36,085 nt of DNA from a virus: IMG/VR virus record IMGVR_UViG_3300044701_005655, positions 1 to 36,085 of that record. One strand, 5' to 3'. Under the pieces are notes generated by a model that saw only the letters and a list, made by a program, of their open reading frames with translations, did no database searches and was not told where the DNA came from. Positions 14,357 through 22,880 of this stretch are shown piece by piece (position 1 is the stretch's first letter; every line of letters starts with the position of its first letter). The position numbers and the translations under genes were made by a program.

Positions 14357-14761
14357 GTCTTGATACTTTCTTATCTTTTTGATTATGTTGCGGATTCTGC
14401 CAGGCCTGGTCAGCTCTGCGGCAGCGCAATCAAAGCGATGCAATATGTACTCGTAGACTTCATGCAAACTTCCACTGGGAATAGTAAAGCCTTCGTCGCA
14501 GAAGTCTGCCATGATTATTTGTCTCTTGCCTCTGTTAGGCCAGCTGCATATTTCGCAGAAAAGCAGTCGACTTGCGGTATTTTGAAAACAACGTATGATT
14601 TTGCGATTGTTTACCCAGATCTCAAGAACCATTATCTTTGAGCCGTCAAGCACTACGTCGCTATCTAGCCAGTAGTTATAGTTAGTAAATTTGCTAATAA
14701 ACGCCTGGCCGACACCGACCTGAGCAACGTTGATCCTAATGCCAAGGCTCTGCAGTTTCAC
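14321..14761 (-). CDS. Hypothetical protein on the minus strand (uncertain)
   Basis: 146 aa from GTG 14761 (reverse). The protein looks natural (starts VKLQSLGIRINVAQVGVG; later MADFCDEGFTIPSGSLHEVY), and the same frame stays open and protein-like upstream of the GTG to about 14870. No good SD is seen and it overlaps the + gene by 36 bases. The opposite strand has a competing 93-codon frame opened by TTG 14360, also with a plausible composition. I favour the minus frame because it covers the whole gap. If the + frame is right, 14645-14844 is empty. Confidence 0.45.
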   Translation of the reverse strand: MKLQSLGIRINVAQVGVGQAFISKFTNYNYWLDSDVVLDGSKIMVLEIWVNNRKIIRCFQNTASRLLFCEICSWPNRGKRQIIMADFCDEGFTIPSGSLHEVYEYILHRFDCAAAELTRPGRIRNIIKKIRKYQDLSFAGSLDQFN

Positions 14762-14844
14762 AAATAACTCGATTTCGATGCCTGGATTCCAGTGCGCTTT
14801 TGTTCTTGCTGTAATGCAACTGCACCAGAATCTCGAGGGAATAG

Positions 14845-16689
14845 ATGACGAAGAATAAAGATTATACCTCTAGCTCGATCCAAGTACTGGACGACATTGC
14901 GCACATACGCCTGCGACCAGGCCTTTATGTGGGGGGCGCCAACGCTACAGGTCATTTCATTATTTTAAAGGAAATCATTGATAATGCTATTGACGAAGCT
15001 ATCGCGGGACATGCGTCCAGAATTCACGTAAAGATATCAGATGACGGCCGTAGCGCAGAAGTGTTTGATAATGGCCGCGGCATTCCGCATGAGAAGCATC
15101 CAAAGACCGGCATCAGTACGCTAGCTACCGTGTTCGGCACAGCTAAGTCAGGCGGAAAATTCAATAACGATACATATGGGACATCGGTAGGCACACACGG
15201 CGTAGGCTCAACTGCTACTAACGCTCTGTCAAAAACCTTTTTCGCAGAATCGTATCGTGGCAAGAAAGCGGCTAGCGTTGCCTTTGTTCGTGGCAAGATG
15301 GTAGGTAAAGATGCTACCGTCACAGACAACAAGACAAAAGAAAAGCGCGGCACGCTCGTGCGCTTCACGCCGGATTACGAAGAGATTTTTAAAGATGTTA
15401 CTGCCTTCAATATGCAGGAAATCGAGGCGCGGCTGTCTGACGCCGCCCACCTACTTCCCAAGACCAAGATAAGCCTGGAGTTTTGCGGCAAGATCAAGGA
15501 ATTCCAGTGCCTGGGCATTTCTGGCGTACTAGGGACTGAACAGCCGTATTCTGCTGCGTTTGATATCGAGGTTGATGTTGCCGGAGAAACAAAAGCAGCC
15601 AGCGTTGCAGTGGCATGGTGCTGGGGTAGCGAGGGACGAGCAAATTCGCTTGTGAATCTTAGTAGGACGGCCGATGGCGGTCAGCACGCAACCGGATGGG
15701 AATCGGCCCTAACAGAGTTTCTATTAGAGCGCTGCAAGAACAAATGCTCGGCCAAAGAGCTTACGGATACCTTGCAGTATGCTGTACACGTAAGTCATCC
15801 AAATCCGCAGTTCTCCTCGCAGACAAAAGAAAAGCTGATCAACAAGGGGCTGGCCAAGATAATATCAGAAGCAGCTGCTCCGCATCTTAAAAGCTGGGCA
15901 CGCAGGAATACTGCGGCAGTAGATGCCCTGCTGCAAACGGCGATTGCTGCATATGAGGCAAGGCAAGCACAGAAGGACCTAAAGGCAGCCCTTAAAGACC
16001 TGAAGACAACGCGGAGAAACAGCCGTGGCATTTTGCCAGACAAGCTGTTCGAGGCCGACTGCAAGCCATATATGCGCGAGCTGTATCTGGTTGAAGGCGA
16101 TAGCGCCGCTGGGTCTGCTGTCAAAGGCAGGGATGCCGGACATCAAGAAATCCTGCCACTTAAAGGCAAGATCCTTAATGTATTCAAGGCATCGGAAGCA
16201 GAGGCTATCGCTAACGAGGAAATCGCCGCAATCGTTGCCTCGGTCGGCGGCGGCTTTGGATCCAAGTTCAGCATAGGCGATGTTAGAGTGGGCAAGGTTA
16301 TTATTCTGTCCGACTCGGATCACGACGGGCATCACATCAGTAGTTTGATAGTTAGTCTTTTTGCCAAATACATGCCTGGCCTTCTTGAGAAAGGCATGAT
16401 CTATACAGTCGACGCCCCGCTATACAAAGCTTCTCTGCCAGGCACCCGGACTAGGTGGTTTGGACATACACTGGATGACATCAAGGCCAAAGCAGGCAAG
16501 GCGTTCGCTAAGTGTGATGTTACGCGCCTGAAGGGCCATGGCGAAGCCAATCCTGATGAGGTTGCAGAGTACGCAATGAGCGGTACAAGAAAGCTAATCC
16601 AGCTGGCATGGAAGGCTGCGGATGTAGAAGAGATTGTACGGGTCATGGGCGATGATATCGCCGGCAGAAAAGAACTTCTTGGGATTTAA
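14845..16689 (+). CDS. Type II DNA topoisomerase, ATPase/TOPRIM (B) subunit
   Basis: 614 aa. GHKL ATPase motifs: RPGLYVGG, EIIDNAIDEA (E43, N47, D51), DNGRGIP (75-81), GTHGVG (116-121). The transducer contains RTADGGQHATGW and NPQFSSQTKEKL. TOPRIM: LVEGDSAAGSAVKGRD (EGDSAAG at about 416-422), PLKGKILNV and DSDHDGHH (about 490-497). All catalytic residues for ATP-driven strand passage are present. Length is close to ParE and to the combined T4 gp39/gp60. It works with the A subunit that starts two bases after its stop. In T4 this enzyme supports replication. SD GAGGGA precedes ATG. Confidence 0.95.
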   Translation: MTKNKDYTSSSIQVLDDIAHIRLRPGLYVGGANATGHFIILKEIIDNAIDEAIAGHASRIHVKISDDGRSAEVFDNGRGIPHEKHPKTGISTLATVFGTAKSGGKFNNDTYGTSVGTHGVGSTATNALSKTFFAESYRGKKAASVAFVRGKMVGKDATVTDNKTKEKRGTLVRFTPDYEEIFKDVTAFNMQEIEARLSDAAHLLPKTKISLEFCGKIKEFQCLGISGVLGTEQPYSAAFDIEVDVAGETKAASVAVAWCWGSEGRANSLVNLSRTADGGQHATGWESALTEFLLERCKNKCSAKELTDTLQYAVHVSHPNPQFSSQTKEKLINKGLAKIISEAAAPHLKSWARRNTAAVDALLQTAIAAYEARQAQKDLKAALKDLKTTRRNSRGILPDKLFEADCKPYMRELYLVEGDSAAGSAVKGRDAGHQEILPLKGKILNVFKASEAEAIANEEIAAIVASVGGGFGSKFSIGDVRVGKVIILSDSDHDGHHISSLIVSLFAKYMPGLLEKGMIYTVDAPLYKASLPGTRTRWFGHTLDDIKAKAGKAFAKCDVTRLKGHGEANPDEVAEYAMSGTRKLIQLAWKAADVEEIVRVMGDDIAGRKELLGI

Positions 16690-16691
16690 TA

Positions 16692-18137
16692 ATGGTTAAA
16701 AAGCAAAAACAGGCCACTCCTCCAGCAGCAGTAGTCGAGCAGTCGGCAGTAGACTTTGTTCGCCGCGCCATGAAGCACTATGGCGATGAGGTAATACAGA
16801 ATCGAGCACTGCCTCGTCTAGAGGACGGCCTGAAGCCAATCCAGAGACTGCTGCTTTGGAGCTGTGTAGATCTTAGCACTTCAAAGTTTATTAAGTCGGC
16901 GAAGATCACAGGTCACTGCATTGCATCTTACTCTCCGCATGGAGAAATAGCTGCGTACGGTTCTCTTGTTGGAATGGTAAATGAGCGGCATCCGCTCGTA
17001 GAGGGCCAAGGAAACTTTGGTGGAGCAACAACAGAGGCGGCCAGCGCTCGATATACAGAGAGCCGAATACACCCTCTGGCGCGGCGCCTGATCACTGATC
17101 TTCCTGATATGTCGGTAGTTCCATACGAAAAGAACTACGATGACACACGGGACCAGCCGCGCTATCTGCCGGGCATATTGCCAATGCTGTTGCTTAACTC
17201 CAGCACTGGTATCGCCATGGCAATTACCAGTAAATTTCCTGGATTTTCCATTCTAGAGGTTGCCGCTGCCGTTCTAGAGTACCTGTCGAGTGGCAATGAA
17301 AAGAAGGCCTCCAGGCATATCAAGGCTCCAGATGGAAATGCCTGTACGCTGCTTTCTTCAAAGGAAGAGGTTGCGGAGCTGCTTGCAGCCGGATGCGGAC
17401 AGCTCCTGTATGAGTGCAAGCACCATCTCGATAAAAAAGGAGACCGCAAGCTGATCGTTATCACAGGCTATACTCCTGAGTTTAGCGTATCAGGCTTCCT
17501 TAGCAAGTGCGGCGAGCTACAGGATGCAGGTGTTATCGAGGCCACGCGCAACGAGACCTCCGGCGCAAACGGCGATAGGATCGTCATAGAGTACCGCTCT
17601 GATGAGGCGTATGAGAAGGTACGCAAGCTGCTCAGGAAAAAAATAAGCTATCGCATGAATTGCCTCTATGAAGACGGCGATTCGCTCGTGCCCAAGCAGG
17701 TTGGCGTCGCTGACGTGATAAGAGACTGGGTAGCTGTACGTCGTAAAACTGTTGCCGCGATGCTGAGAGCATCTTTGGCAAGGCAAGACGAAGATATAAA
17801 GCGAGAAGCTGCCAAGCTAAAGGCCTGCGTAAACCTGGACGCTGTTTTTGCCGCTCTCCAAAGCGACGGCGACTTTAGGCAGAACCTGCAGAAGCTAGCT
17901 GGCCTGGATGAATTTGAGGCAGGCATAGTTTGTGAGATGCGGGTAGAGGCGCTAAAAAAAGCAAGCGCGCAGGCTCTAGGCAATAAAATAACAGATATGC
18001 AGACTGCGCGCGCATCGACTGAGACAGACCTCAATAACATAGATGCTTACCTGATTCGTCAGATCAAAGCGTTTATGACTTGGCTGAAAAACGAATATCC
18101 AGATCTGCTGCTGCGCAAAACAGTCTGGGAAACGTGA
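16692..18137 (+). CDS. Type II DNA topoisomerase, cleavage (A) subunit
   Basis: 481 aa, similar in size to T4 gp52 and much shorter than GyrA/ParC because the C-terminal beta-pinwheel is absent. Features: NRALPRLEDGLKPIQRLLLW (winged-helix start), SPHGEIAAYGSLVGM, GQGNFGG and AASARYTESR with the catalytic Tyr at 121, followed by Arg. Then VPYEKNYDD and LPGILPMLLLNSSTGIAMA. Coiled-coil helices are at about 340-480. It forms an A2B2 enzyme with the upstream gene. It ends overlapping the next ATG by one base. Confidence 0.95.
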   Translation: MVKKQKQATPPAAVVEQSAVDFVRRAMKHYGDEVIQNRALPRLEDGLKPIQRLLLWSCVDLSTSKFIKSAKITGHCIASYSPHGEIAAYGSLVGMVNERHPLVEGQGNFGGATTEAASARYTESRIHPLARRLITDLPDMSVVPYEKNYDDTRDQPRYLPGILPMLLLNSSTGIAMAITSKFPGFSILEVAAAVLEYLSSGNEKKASRHIKAPDGNACTLLSSKEEVAELLAAGCGQLLYECKHHLDKKGDRKLIVITGYTPEFSVSGFLSKCGELQDAGVIEATRNETSGANGDRIVIEYRSDEAYEKVRKLLRKKISYRMNCLYEDGDSLVPKQVGVADVIRDWVAVRRKTVAAMLRASLARQDEDIKREAAKLKACVNLDAVFAALQSDGDFRQNLQKLAGLDEFEAGIVCEMRVEALKKASAQALGNKITDMQTARASTETDLNNIDAYLIRQIKAFMTWLKNEYPDLLLRKTVWET

Positions 18138-18511
18138 TGAAGCTGGTGCAATGGGTAGTCCTTTATGATCAAGTAGAATTACTACGCATAAACCCAGGAC
18201 TACCCATTCACCCGCATCACGATAAAATTCTAGATATACTCGAAAAGTCTGGCTGGATAATAGACCTAGATATGAAATCAGGCTGCGGGGCATGGATATG
18301 CCTGCGCGGCATTTTCTGTGGCAAGGGCTATTCAAGAGCTACGCAAGACGTAGAGCCTATTTTGCAAACAATTGGTAATAGCAGCCTCTCATATCTAGAG
18401 GTATCGCCTAGCGACTCTCTAGATAAATTCTCGACTGAAGATCTTTTAAATCTTGGTTTTATAGAAGAAAACAACTGTGGCCTACAGGTCATGCGGTGGT
18501 ACAAGAAATGA
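18137..18511 (+). CDS. Hypothetical protein, paralogue of the next gene
   Basis: 124 aa from ATG 18137, overlapping the topoisomerase stop. It opens MKLVQWVVLYDQ and contains PIHPHHDKILDILEKSGW. The downstream protein has MKIVEWFL and FPVHPKINDVVEYARK at the same places, so the two appear to be diverged duplicates. No known domain. The pattern fits a small alpha/beta protein. SD is weak and expression probably depends on coupling. Confidence 0.7.
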   Translation: MKLVQWVVLYDQVELLRINPGLPIHPHHDKILDILEKSGWIIDLDMKSGCGAWICLRGIFCGKGYSRATQDVEPILQTIGNSSLSYLEVSPSDSLDKFSTEDLLNLGFIEENNCGLQVMRWYKK

Positions 18512-18834
18512 AGATTGTAGAATGGTTCCTTAGCAAAGACATTGATACTGTTGTCAATAGCTTGCAGGACTTCCCTGTTCATCCAAAGATCAATGATGTT
18601 GTCGAGTATGCCAGGAAAAACAATATTGGCATTCAAGTTCGCACTAAAGACGATCTCATGGTACTGGGCCTGTCGCCATCGCTTGTACGGCCGGCATGGC
18701 TGGTAGAGAGCATGTTCAAGTTCTCTTTCAAAGGCTGCCGTATTATTGCGACAGTTTATGCAGAAGAGCATCAGTCTAGATTCCGCGCCTGGGGCTTTAA
18801 AGAGAAAGGCAAGACTTTTACCTATACAGGCTGA
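18508..18834 (+). CDS. Hypothetical protein, paralogue of the previous gene
   Basis: 108 aa from ATG 18508 (ATGA overlap; a GTG 12 bases upstream is less likely). Shares MK-x-V-x-W and P-V/I-HP plus an I/D/E helix with the 124-aa protein just upstream. The C-terminal half (GCRIIATVYAEEHQSRFRAW) resembles a small beta-alpha unit. No family recognised. Confidence 0.7.
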   Translation: MKIVEWFLSKDIDTVVNSLQDFPVHPKINDVVEYARKNNIGIQVRTKDDLMVLGLSPSLVRPAWLVESMFKFSFKGCRIIATVYAEEHQSRFRAWGFKEKGKTFTYTG

Positions 18835-18869
18835 TCAATCAATAATCTGGCGATTTAGATGAGGTTATG

Positions 18870-19106
18870 ATGCACGACTTCTGCCAGCAAATCGCCTTAT
18901 CTGAAATAAAAGCTGGCCAAACCATCTTAATAAAGTGCTCAAAAATAACGCTAATATTTAGAACAGATGCTGACTACATAATTGGCACTGTTTCTGCCGT
19001 ATTTGATGCCGGTGAGCCGCTTGGTATCCAGGTAGACATAGGCAACAAAACCCAATGGTGGCGCTGGATACCGTCGCTAGATGGCGGCTCAGCATTTGTC
19101 AAATAG
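18870..19106 (+). CDS. Small hypothetical protein
   Basis: 78 aa from ATG 18870, with GAGG at 5-base spacing. The ATG three bases earlier is too close to the SD. Alternating hydrophobic residues (ILIKCSKITLIFRTDADYII) and a C-terminal KTQWWRWIPSLDGG suggest a small beta-barrel-like fold. No motif recognised. Its TAG stop abuts repeat copy 5. Confidence 0.65.
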   Translation: MHDFCQQIALSEIKAGQTILIKCSKITLIFRTDADYIIGTVSAVFDAGEPLGIQVDIGNKTQWWRWIPSLDGGSAFVK

Positions 19107-19179
19107 GTGGGGCCGACCGGCCTAAAGCCCGCCCCGGCCGATCCTGAACGGCGCAACGCGAACCAATCGCAGAAAGGGA
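19105..19179 (+). repeat. Dispersed hairpin cassette, copy 5
   Basis: It begins within the TAG stop. The first stem is less perfect (GGC/GCC around CTAAA with outer GGGG/CCCC), then GATCCTGAACG at the conserved 13 nt. The part up to GAACG closely matches copy 2, and GGGAT-TGC (19176-19183) after about 30 nt is again shared with copy 2 and can pair with GATCC. AAGGG within it serves as SD for ATG 19186. Confidence 0.83.
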
Positions 19180-19185
19180 TTGCAG

Positions 19186-19575
19186 ATGAACCACGGAGAG
19201 AAGACCGCGTCAGAGGCTGTTTCTGGAGTCATGGCAGAGCTTGCCGTCAAGGACGGCCAGCTGCGAGCTGCCTTTGTTATCCGCGATAAGCAGAATCCAT
19301 ATAACGAGCCGACAACGCTGCGAGTAATGACGCTGGCAGATGTAAAAGCTTTCGTGGATGCCGTTCCAGATCAAGTTCATTACCTGGCCTTGTCAAAGGA
19401 CGACCAGCAGAAGCTTGTAAAGCTCAGCCTGAGTTCGCGTTCACACAAGTACAATGTCCACTGCGGCCAGACAAATCACATGGGTTATCTTTTTGATAAG
19501 TCTCTGTTCTCTCGTCTAGAAGATGAGATTGGTGCTGAGCTTATGCCGGATTTACTTAATTTCTTGAGTGACTGA
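19186..19575 (+). CDS. Hypothetical protein
   Basis: 129 aa from ATG 19186, SD AAGGG from repeat copy 5. A TTG six bases upstream is in frame but lies within the spacer. It begins MNHGEKTASEAVSGVMAEL, is mixed alpha/beta with a Ser/Arg/His-rich middle (LSLSSRSHKYNVHCG), and ends in an acidic helix. No family recognised. Confidence 0.7.
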   Translation: MNHGEKTASEAVSGVMAELAVKDGQLRAAFVIRDKQNPYNEPTTLRVMTLADVKAFVDAVPDQVHYLALSKDDQQKLVKLSLSSRSHKYNVHCGQTNHMGYLFDKSLFSRLEDEIGAELMPDLLNFLSD

Positions 19576-19592
19576 TAAGTAAGGGGTTGACT

Positions 19593-19907
19593 ATGATCAG
19601 TAGCGCTGAACAGCAGTTTGTTATAAAGCTCCAAGACGAGCAGGAATTGGAGCGAAGGTATGTTCTTGATGTCCTTGCGCACAAACGCATGGAAAATATC
19701 GAGAAGTCTGGCTCCGTACTTGCTCCAGATCGTGTACTAGAAGCAGTCTCTGTACTTGGCGAGGATTGTCGCTTAGAGTTCAGGGATGGGCTTTGGAGTA
19801 TCGACCTGGGTGGAGCGGATACGAAAAAGAAAGTAAAAATCAAAGCCGATAGACAGCATATCGCACTTGCCAAGGCTATGATTATTTATGTCCGCAAGTA
19901 CCTATGA
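19593..19907 (+). CDS. Hypothetical protein
   Basis: 104 aa from ATG 19593 with SD AAGGGG at 6 bases. Charged helical N-terminus (EQQFVIKLQDEQELERRY), a short beta segment, and a basic KKKVKIKADRQH stretch. No motif recognised. It overlaps the HNH-like gene by 20 bases. Confidence 0.7.
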   Translation: MISSAEQQFVIKLQDEQELERRYVLDVLAHKRMENIEKSGSVLAPDRVLEAVSVLGEDCRLEFRDGLWSIDLGGADTKKKVKIKADRQHIALAKAMIIYVRKYL

Positions 19908-20376
19908 GTACGCAGATCACTGCGGACCGCAGCTAGTTCCAAGCTCTGCCTGGAATTCAAATCTGCGCGCCATACTTAGCGCTTCAGAATGGAAGGCGCT
20001 GCGTGAGCGAGTTTTCGCTAAGCACGGTAAGCAGTGCGGCTATTGCCGTGCCCGCCCACGATCACTAGATTGTCACGAAATCTGGTCATACTCAATAGAA
20101 GCCGGCAGTAGCTCAGGCAAGCAGAGCCTGGTTAAAATACAGCCGCTTTGCAGGTCTTGCCATATGGTATGTCACATAGGTTTTTGGTCGATGCAAGGCA
20201 AGTATGACCAAGTGCTGGCGCATATGATGCGCGTTAGAAAGTTAAGCAAAACAGCTGCCTCATTAGAAGTAGAACAAGCATTCTCGACGTTTGATGCATT
20301 AAGTAAGTTCGAGTGGATTCTTGATATAGGGGCGGTAAGCTTGTATATCGATGAAGCTAGGAAAGTTTCTACTTAA
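19888..20376 (+). CDS. HNH-type nuclease-like protein
   Basis: 162 aa. Zinc-binding and HNH-like pattern: CGYC (C50, C53), LDCHEIW (H63) and PLCRSCHMVCHIG (C88, C91, H92, H96). The order C-x2-C / H-E-x-W / LCRxCH / H-x-G is typical of small HNH proteins seen in phages and prophages. The residue normally playing the middle Asn/His role is not certain, so activity is unproven. Possible roles are homing, genome processing or host DNA cleavage. The start overlaps the previous gene and its SD is poor. Confidence 0.65.
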   Translation: MSASTYEYADHCGPQLVPSSAWNSNLRAILSASEWKALRERVFAKHGKQCGYCRARPRSLDCHEIWSYSIEAGSSSGKQSLVKIQPLCRSCHMVCHIGFWSMQGKYDQVLAHMMRVRKLSKTAASLEVEQAFSTFDALSKFEWILDIGAVSLYIDEARKVST

Positions 20377-20821
20377 CAGGGATACAGACTACTTGCTGCG
20401 CTTGATTTTCGGCAGCGAAGAGCCGGTAATGCTGCTTGACATTGCTCGGACCGCCGGTCAGCAGCTTGGATTTCCGCTTTTTCAGGCCAGCATAGGCCAG
20501 GGAATCCAGCCTATTCAGACGGATAGCCGCTGGCTGAGAAGTTCCCATATGTTAACTTGGTTTCGACAGCCAGAAACAGGGACAGAAAAAACAATCATAG
20601 GCGACGGATTAGGCAACCCCTTGTCGCATTATTATCTGGGTTTATGGTATGCCTACGGCTGGAAAAAGCCTGAGCGCCACATGAACGCGCTTTTGGCAGA
20701 TCTAGGTCGGATTGGTCAGATACAATTGGAAAAAAATTGGGCATGGGTTGTCATAGATCCTCGCACAACATTTAGCTTAGGAGCATTTTATGCAGTTTTC
20801 GGAAAACAAGCCTCTCAATAA
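20351..20821 (+). CDS. Hypothetical protein
   Basis: 156 aa, overlapping the HNH-like gene by 26 bases. It opens MKLGKFLLNRDTDYLLRLIF, which resembles the opening of the 21279 gene (MKIKSFLYNQETEEAISLAF). Otherwise aromatic-rich (WFRQPETG, HYYLGLWYAYGW). No known domain. Confidence 0.65.
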   Translation: MKLGKFLLNRDTDYLLRLIFGSEEPVMLLDIARTAGQQLGFPLFQASIGQGIQPIQTDSRWLRSSHMLTWFRQPETGTEKTIIGDGLGNPLSHYYLGLWYAYGWKKPERHMNALLADLGRIGQIQLEKNWAWVVIDPRTTFSLGAFYAVFGKQASQ

Positions 20822-21278
20822 CGGTTGCTATGCAGTAAAATTTGAAGGCATCGTATGGGCCTCGTTCAGGAAAGAGGCGCTAACATCCTATTTCCATGAC
20901 GTAGAAAACATCGAGACTGCCTCTAAGTATTTTGAGGCTCAGCCGGTATTTGATGAAAGCAATCCGGTAGCAGATCCAAATGACAGACGAGATCTTAAAG
21001 CCGGCGACAAACATCTAAAGTACCTTATCTGTGACAGAAGTTCGCTAGAATTTCAGCTGGCCTGCGCGGCAAGGTCCAGTGAGCTTGCAGTTGTTTCTTC
21101 CGAAATCTGCAACATTCTTGTAGATCGCGAAGAAGCAAAGGAGCTTCTTGCAGTGCTGCGTGAAGACGCTACGGCAATCGCAGATGAAAAAGAGTGGTAT
21201 GCCAAGAACGGCGAACGCTCGCACATTATTTATGAAGAGACGTGTAAAGCTGCCGGCAAAGAATTGGGCGAGTGCTGA
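20790..21278 (+). CDS. Hypothetical protein
   Basis: 162 aa from ATG 20790, with a good SD (TTAGGAG, 6-base spacing) inside the previous gene. The overlap is 32 bases. A compact N-terminal part with aromatic residues is followed by a long acidic helical C-terminus (REEAKELLAVLREDATAIADEKEW). No motif recognised. Confidence 0.7.
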   Translation: MQFSENKPLNNGCYAVKFEGIVWASFRKEALTSYFHDVENIETASKYFEAQPVFDESNPVADPNDRRDLKAGDKHLKYLICDRSSLEFQLACAARSSELAVVSSEICNILVDREEAKELLAVLREDATAIADEKEWYAKNGERSHIIYEETCKAAGKELGEC

Positions 21279-21734
21279 ATGAAGATTAAGTCATTCCTAT
21301 ATAATCAAGAGACAGAAGAAGCGATCAGTCTTGCTTTTAGCAGCGTGAGCTGCATTGCCAAGAAGCTTGGCGTAAAGCTGCGGCCAGAAAAAGATTTCCG
21401 CCAGCGAATGGACTACGCCATTCAGCGCGCCCGTAAGAATAGGTGGGGCACAAAGCCGCACGAGATTACGTCGATATTGATTTCAGTAGGCGTATCATAT
21501 CACTCGCCATGGTCTTCTGCCACTCACGAGCTAATGGAGTACTCTATCTCACGCGAGCTGGTCGATGCGGATGTAACAGACATTGGCCTTTGTGGCGAGC
21601 TAGGCAAGTATGCCGGATCAGTCAAGATCGTGATCAGCGTGAATCACTATCAGGCCTGGAGACGTCAGGCCCGCAAGAAGCCGGCGCAGTCTGTGGCAGC
21701 GTTAAAGGAAGTTCTGAGTGGACCAAGAACCTAA
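21279..21734 (+). CDS. Hypothetical protein
   Basis: 151 aa, ATG directly after the previous TGA. Opening MKIKSFLYNQETEEAISLAF is shared in style with the 20351 protein. Central basic stretch (RQRMDYAIQRARKNRWGTK) and a C-terminal basic helix. No known domain. Possibly nucleic-acid associated by charge only. Confidence 0.7.
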   Translation: MKIKSFLYNQETEEAISLAFSSVSCIAKKLGVKLRPEKDFRQRMDYAIQRARKNRWGTKPHEITSILISVGVSYHSPWSSATHELMEYSISRELVDADVTDIGLCGELGKYAGSVKIVISVNHYQAWRRQARKKPAQSVAALKEVLSGPRT

Positions 21735-22131
21735 AGCAGAAACCAGAGTTTATCATGTCGACTGGGAAAGCCGCAGTCTTTCTCACGTAGAGGTTCTTGT
21801 TTCTGAGACCGAGGAAATGCCGGAGCAGGGCCGACTTTTTGAAAAGATGTTTGCGTCAGGCGACACTATCTTGACAACCTTTTCTACCTTGCACCCGCAC
21901 AACAGAATGCCAGAGGCAATGCTAGGTTCGCAAGTTGGAACTCTAAAGTGGAACAAGAACTACTCTATCCCAGATTTCGGCTACGATGAGTCTGGTGTCT
22001 ATGGAAATCTCAGCTTCAACTCAAGACTACAGTTCGTGTACATCTCATGGAAATCAATCCTTGAAATGACCGGACAGACCTCTGGGATTTCTGCAGCATG
22101 GCAATACAAGCCAGAAAGCGAAAGCACATGA
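21718..22131 (+). CDS. Hypothetical protein
   Basis: 137 aa from GTG 21718, supported by AAGGA eight bases upstream, overlapping the previous gene by 17 bases. Acidic N-terminus (SETEEMPEQG) and an aromatic and Gly-rich C-terminal half that looks beta-rich. No family recognised. Confidence 0.68.
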   Translation: MDQEPKAETRVYHVDWESRSLSHVEVLVSETEEMPEQGRLFEKMFASGDTILTTFSTLHPHNRMPEAMLGSQVGTLKWNKNYSIPDFGYDESGVYGNLSFNSRLQFVYISWKSILEMTGQTSGISAAWQYKPESEST

Positions 22132-22838
22132 GTGACTATGCTCGAGTTATTCAGCATTGCTGGGATAAAATGCTCCGAGGAGCAGAACCGAATGGTTCGT
22201 ATTTTTTCTCCAAGGCAGATCTCGAGCAATCAGCGGCTGCGCTGGGTTTGGCCATAAAGAACATCGCTGATATTCGCTATACTTTTGATTCGCGTGAGCG
22301 CCTGCCGTTCTCTGATGAATACGGCATCCTTCAGCTAGGCAAGGGCAAATACGCATTCGTTCCAGTTAAAGAAAACCTGATAGACATGCCAGCCATTGAT
22401 GAGGCTATAGCTGTCAAAGATAGCACGCCGCATTTTGCAAAGAAATACCTGTCTAATGACGAGCAGGCCGCGATGACAAAGCTGATGGGCAGTGGCTGCT
22501 TTAATGCTCTGCCCGGACTATCTTGCGTACAGCGACTCCAGGATCACTGGAGGACTACGTGCAGCTTTGGACAGGTAGAAGTTGACGGCTTAGCCTCTGC
22601 CAAGTCAAGCGGTCGTGACTGCATACTGCTAATATCGGCAAAACAGTATCCTGGTAAAATCAGCAAGACATATATCTACAATCTTGGTAGGTTGGCAAAA
22701 GAGAAGTTTCCGTCAGAAGCAGTTAAAATACTCAATGTATACTGCACGGATGACTGCTATGTTGTCTGGGAATGCGAAGTCGGCAACAGTCCTGACTCGG
22801 TATCAATAACGAGCAGCACTGCTTTTTATCTTTACTAG
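22128..22838 (+). CDS. Possible PD-(D/E)XK-type endonuclease-like protein
   Basis: 236 aa from ATG 22128 (ATGA overlap; an ATG at 22098 would extend it by 10 basic residues). The C-terminal part contains GQVEVDGLASAKSS (E151, D153), a hydrophobic strand CILLISAKQYPGK (K172), and LGRLAKEKFPSEAVK. It resembles bacterial proteins annotated as endonuclease-like that carry GQVE-x-DE...QAKG...AEKFP, a PD-(D/E)XK-style arrangement in which the second acidic residue is replaced by Ser or Gln. The N-terminal half is helical and may bind DNA. The assignment rests on pattern memory only. The gene precedes the FtsK-like ATPase. Confidence 0.45.
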   Translation: MSDYARVIQHCWDKMLRGAEPNGSYFFSKADLEQSAAALGLAIKNIADIRYTFDSRERLPFSDEYGILQLGKGKYAFVPVKENLIDMPAIDEAIAVKDSTPHFAKKYLSNDEQAAMTKLMGSGCFNALPGLSCVQRLQDHWRTTCSFGQVEVDGLASAKSSGRDCILLISAKQYPGKISKTYIYNLGRLAKEKFPSEAVKILNVYCTDDCYVVWECEVGNSPDSVSITSSTAFYLY

Positions 22839-22861
22839 AATAAGCTGACATGGTCGTGGCC

Positions 22862-22878
22862 GCCGCGTATATCGCGGC
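22862..22878 (+). promoter_or_regulatory. Hairpin directly upstream of the FtsK-like start
   Basis: GCCGCG-TATAT-CGCGGC: a perfect 6-bp GC stem ending two bases before ATG 22881, where an SD would be expected. No T-run, so not an obvious terminator. It could limit initiation at 22881 or favour the in-frame ATG at 22890. Neither start has a visible SD. Confidence 0.5.
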
Positions 22879-22880
22879 TT

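Noticed and set aside
14360-14641. 93-codon + strand frame (TTG start) opposite the minus-strand call
   Set aside because: Its composition is plausible, but it leaves 14645-14844 empty and has no clear SD. The longer minus frame was preferred, with low confidence.
15978-15998. CCTAAAGGCAGCCC as a seventh cassette copy
   Set aside because: It lies within the topoisomerase B coding frame, has no surrounding stem and lacks GATCC at the 13-nt distance.
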